DNA of 64,000 bases from DASWZN01 sp036404435 (GTDB lineage Bacteria > Acidobacteriota > Terriglobia > Bryobacterales > Bryobacteraceae). The stretch is from contig DASWZN010000016.1 of the NCBI GenBank assembly GCA_036404435.1, positions 87,206 to 151,205 on the forward strand, in the 5' to 3' direction. Under the pieces are notes generated by a model. It did not search any database. It was given only the letters and a program-made list of their open reading frames with translations, and was not told the origin of the DNA. A program made the translations under genes and the position numbers. Positions within the stretch are counted from its first letter, which is position 1, and the number at the start of each line of letters is the position of its first letter. Shown piece by piece: positions 62,111 through 64,000 of the stretch.

Positions 62111-63442
62111 ATGCTCTCGCAGGCAGCAACGGTCCAGACCCCAGAAATTCAGATTTGGCACATTGACCGGCTCGTCTTCTACGCGCGCAACCCTCGCAAG
62201 AACGACGCCGCAGTGGATCGCATGTGCAGCAGCATCCGGGAGTTCGGCTTCAAGATCCCGGTGCTTGCCCGCAGCGATGGCGAAGTCGTCGATGGCCACC
62301 TGCGCCTGAAGGCCGCACGCAAGCTGGGCTCGTGGCCCGGCGGCGACACGACCGCAATCCCCGTCATCCTCTGCGATGAGTGGACGCCGGCCCAGGTCAA
62401 AGCTTTTCGGCTCATGGTGAATCGATCGGTGGCTTGGGCGGATTGGGACGAAGAGCTACTGGCGCTCGAGTTGCAGGAACTCAGCGAAGCAGACTTCGAC
62501 CTCAGCCTGACGGGCTTCAATCCTGGGGAGATCGATGGCCTGCTCGCTATCCCCGACGAGGAACGAGCCAATGCCGCACCGCCGCTTCCGGAGCAGCCAG
62601 TATCCCGCGTCGGCGACCTGTGGCTCTGCCGCAAGCATCGCGTCCACTGCGCCGATGCCACCAGCCCGGAGGCCGTGGCGCGGCTCCTGGGCGACCGCAA
62701 ACCGTTCTTGATGGTTACCGACCCGCCCTATGGGATCGAGCTCGATTCTGAATGGCGCGACCGCGCCGGCCTGAACGGTTGCGGGCCTGCGGAAGCCAGC
62801 TACATGAAACATCGCACGGAGGGGCACACGGAGACAACGATCTCCGGCGACACGCGGGCCGACTGGTCGGAAGCCTTCGCGCTCGTACCAAGCCTTCAGA
62901 TCGCTTATGTGTGGCACGCCAGCGTCTTCACGCGCGAGGTGCTCGATGGACTCCTGCGGATCGGCTTCCTGCACCACCAGCAAATCATCTGGGACAAGGG
63001 CCGGACGGTGCTGACGCGGACGTTGTACTGGTTCCAACACGAGCCATGTTGGTTTGTCCGGAAGAAAAACGCTCCCTGGTACGGCAAGGCCGGCGAGAAC
63101 TCGACGATCTGGGCTTGTCCTTCGCCTAAATTCATCTTTGCTGGCTCGGACGAGGAGAAGTTCGATCACCCAACACAAAAGCCTGTCGAGCTGATGCGGC
63201 GCCCGATCCTGAACCACACCAAGCGCGGGGAGTTGGTGTACGACGCGTTTCTCGGATCAGGAACGACCCTCGCCGCCGCGGAGCTCACTGAGCGCGTCTG
63301 CCTGGGCCTCGAGTTGGACCCGAAGTACATTGATGTAGCAGTCACCAGGTGGCAAACCCTGGCCGGCAAGCAGGCCACGCTCGACGGCGACGGGCGGATG
63401 TTCGACGAGATCGCCGAAGAGCGCCGGAAGGCGGCGGCATGA
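62111..63442 (+). CDS. ParB-domain DNA methyltransferase (phage type)
   Basis: The 443-residue protein starts at ATG 62111 after a GAGGTGAG site. Residues about 13-120 are a ParB/Srx-like domain (IDRLVFYARNPRKNDAAVDR, DGEVVDGHLRLKAARKLG). A beta-class amino-methyltransferase follows, with motif IV VTDPPYGIEL first and the SAM motif YDAFLGSGTTLAAAEL last, plus HPTQKPVELM. It should methylate adenine N6 or cytosine N4 in a specific sequence. Such ParB-methyltransferase fusions are usual in prophages and in Mu-like elements, as a guard against host restriction. No cognate nuclease is visible. Confidence 0.9.
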   Translation: MLSQAATVQTPEIQIWHIDRLVFYARNPRKNDAAVDRMCSSIREFGFKIPVLARSDGEVVDGHLRLKAARKLGSWPGGDTTAIPVILCDEWTPAQVKAFRLMVNRSVAWADWDEELLALELQELSEADFDLSLTGFNPGEIDGLLAIPDEERANAAPPLPEQPVSRVGDLWLCRKHRVHCADATSPEAVARLLGDRKPFLMVTDPPYGIELDSEWRDRAGLNGCGPAEASYMKHRTEGHTETTISGDTRADWSEAFALVPSLQIAYVWHASVFTREVLDGLLRIGFLHHQQIIWDKGRTVLTRTLYWFQHEPCWFVRKKNAPWYGKAGENSTIWACPSPKFIFAGSDEEKFDHPTQKPVELMRRPILNHTKRGELVYDAFLGSGTTLAAAELTERVCLGLELDPKYIDVAVTRWQTLAGKQATLDGDGRMFDEIAEERRKAAA

Positions 63443-63592
63443 ATCGCGCGTTGCCGCCAGGAGATCGCGGCCATCGAAGCCCAGTTGCGCGCCGGGCACC
63501 CCGACCTTCAGGGCCTGTGCCGGGCCTTGGTCGATTGGTCGGCGGAGTTGAGAATCCTGGAGGCAGACGCAAAACCGCCGCCGGATCGTTAA
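63439..63592 (+). pseudogene. Small phage-type protein, frameshifted after the first codons
   Basis: ATGA at 63439 overlaps the methyltransferase stop, as for a coupled gene, but its frame is nonsense after four residues. The next frame reads RQEIAAIEAQLRAGHPDLQG then CRALVDWSAELRILEA and stops at 63592. Removing one T at 63451-63452 gives a continuous protein of about 50 residues. Either a recent frameshift or a sequencing error is likely. Confidence 0.5.
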
Positions 63593-63607
63593 ACCCGGCG
63601 GCGGCTT
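63571..63607. terminator. Bidirectional terminator between convergent genes
   Basis: AAAACCGCCGCCGG (63571-63584) pairs with CCGGCGGCGGCTT (63595-63607), with A-run and T-run tails on the two strands, between the small frame ending at 63592 and the minus-strand gene ending at 63627. Confidence 0.6.
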
Positions 63608-63626
63608 GGGGAGGCTGGCGTATTCC

Positions 63627-63809
63627 TCAGAAGGCCTTGCCGCCGCGCCAGTCCTGGATGTCCTGGACCGCCATGCGAATGCGGTGCTGGGCGTTGTGGT
63701 CCGTCAACTCCGAGGCCAGCTTCTTGATCTCGGCCAGGAGTTCCTGCTCCGTCCGGGTCCGGCGCGGCTGCTTCTTGGTGGTCTTCGTTGTGGCTTTCAT
63801 CGACACCAT
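63627..63809 (-). CDS. Small basic protein (60 aa)
   Basis: The 60-residue protein from ATG 63809 (or ATG 63800) has a Lys/Arg/Thr-rich N-terminus (KATTKTTKKQPRRTRTEQEL) and a helical second half (LAEIKKLASELTDHNAQHRI). It resembles small phage-region proteins and may bind nucleic acid. No family is recognised. Confidence 0.55.
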   Translation of the reverse strand: MVSMKATTKTTKKQPRRTRTEQELLAEIKKLASELTDHNAQHRIRMAVQDIQDWRGGKAF

Positions 63810-63861
63810 TCATGGCTCTGTTCGGCCCCGGAAGCAAGGGCATAATCACGGGGTGCCGAAG

Positions 63862-63893
63862 AAAAGCCCGCCACGGCCGAAGCCGGGCGGGCC
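63862..63893 (-). terminator. Rho-independent terminator of the right-edge gene
   Basis: On the minus strand GCCCGCC and GGCGGGC enclose a GC-rich loop and are followed by TTTT. It lies 20 bases after the stop at 63913. Confidence 0.75.
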
Positions 63894-63912
63894 AGGAAGG
63901 GGGCGCGCGATG

Positions 63913-64000
63913 CTACTGGTTGATCCGGTAGGTGCGCTCGCCGCCCTCGGGCTTGAAGGACTCGACCTTGTAGCCAGCCTTCTTCATCGCCCCGGCCATG
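63913..64000 (-). CDS. DUF3489-like protein, C-terminal end (runs off the right edge)
   Basis: The last 28 residues (AGAMKKAGYKVESFKPEGGE then RTYRINQ) resemble the end of DUF3489 proteins, small phage-associated winged-helix-like proteins. The start and most of the gene lie outside the window, so the assignment is weak. It is followed by a clear terminator. Confidence 0.5.
   Translation of the reverse strand, partial: MAGAMKKAGYKVESFKPEGGERTYRINQ

Overview
The window is high-GC DNA from a bacterium that most resembles the Acidobacteriota, probably a Solibacter/Bryobacter-like member of the Bryobacterales. That placement is inferred from gene content: an Oar-like TonB-dependent receptor, a VWFA-related secreted protein, ASH/beta-helix lipoproteins, a kinesin-light-chain-type Ser/Thr kinase, PEP-CTERM-associated genes, a RGPKTPEGR-type orphan family and many dispersed intergenic palindromes. 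No rRNA or tRNA gene is visible, so the taxonomy is not proven.

1-18 kb is mostly ordinary chromosome. Surface proteins come first (1-3740), then a homocysteine methyltransferase/methylene-THF reductase fusion, the tRNA-modifying TsaC, a 6S RNA directly upstream of ymdB, a diguanylate cyclase and a YihY membrane protein. A TolC-like protein, a large TPR lipoprotein and a CAAX-protease-related protein (PEP-CTERM type) follow, then an RRM protein and the PIN/TRAM - ispD - ispF cluster of the non-mevalonate isoprenoid pathway.

18-29.4 kb is rearranged. It holds a frameshifted ankyrin gene, a frameshifted beta-helix lipoprotein, an intact divergent pair (M28 peptidase / DUF169), a Ser/Thr kinase and an overlapping histidine kinase-response regulator pair. 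Duplicate 3' ends of the M28 and DUF169 genes lie on the far sides of the beta-helix and kinase genes.

29.5-40.2 kb carries two paralogous heavy-metal-type RND efflux modules: adaptor + pump, a small membrane protein, then TolC + adaptor + pump. Each module is preceded by the same two-part upstream element with identical internal spacing, which suggests shared control.

40.4-50.2 kb holds a HEAT protein, a response regulator fused to a PP2C phosphatase, DUF488, a ProC-like reductase, GH5 and GH3 glycosidases, and an egtB-egtD pair for ergothioneine.

50.4-64 kb is accessory DNA. It contains a compact FRG-domain + DUF262 pair (a defence candidate). A 0.95-kb segment is present twice in direct orientation and encodes a zinc-finger-like protein and a 71-aa membrane protein. 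Between the copies lie a toxin-antitoxin remnant, a terminase-like ATPase and a separate RNase-H-fold nuclease, an orphan protein, and a comM gene cut off at its 5' end. After these come a secreted S53 peptidase, an IS1380 transposase remnant, and phage-type genes (ParB-methyltransferase, small ORFs, a DUF3489-like end) that run off the right edge.
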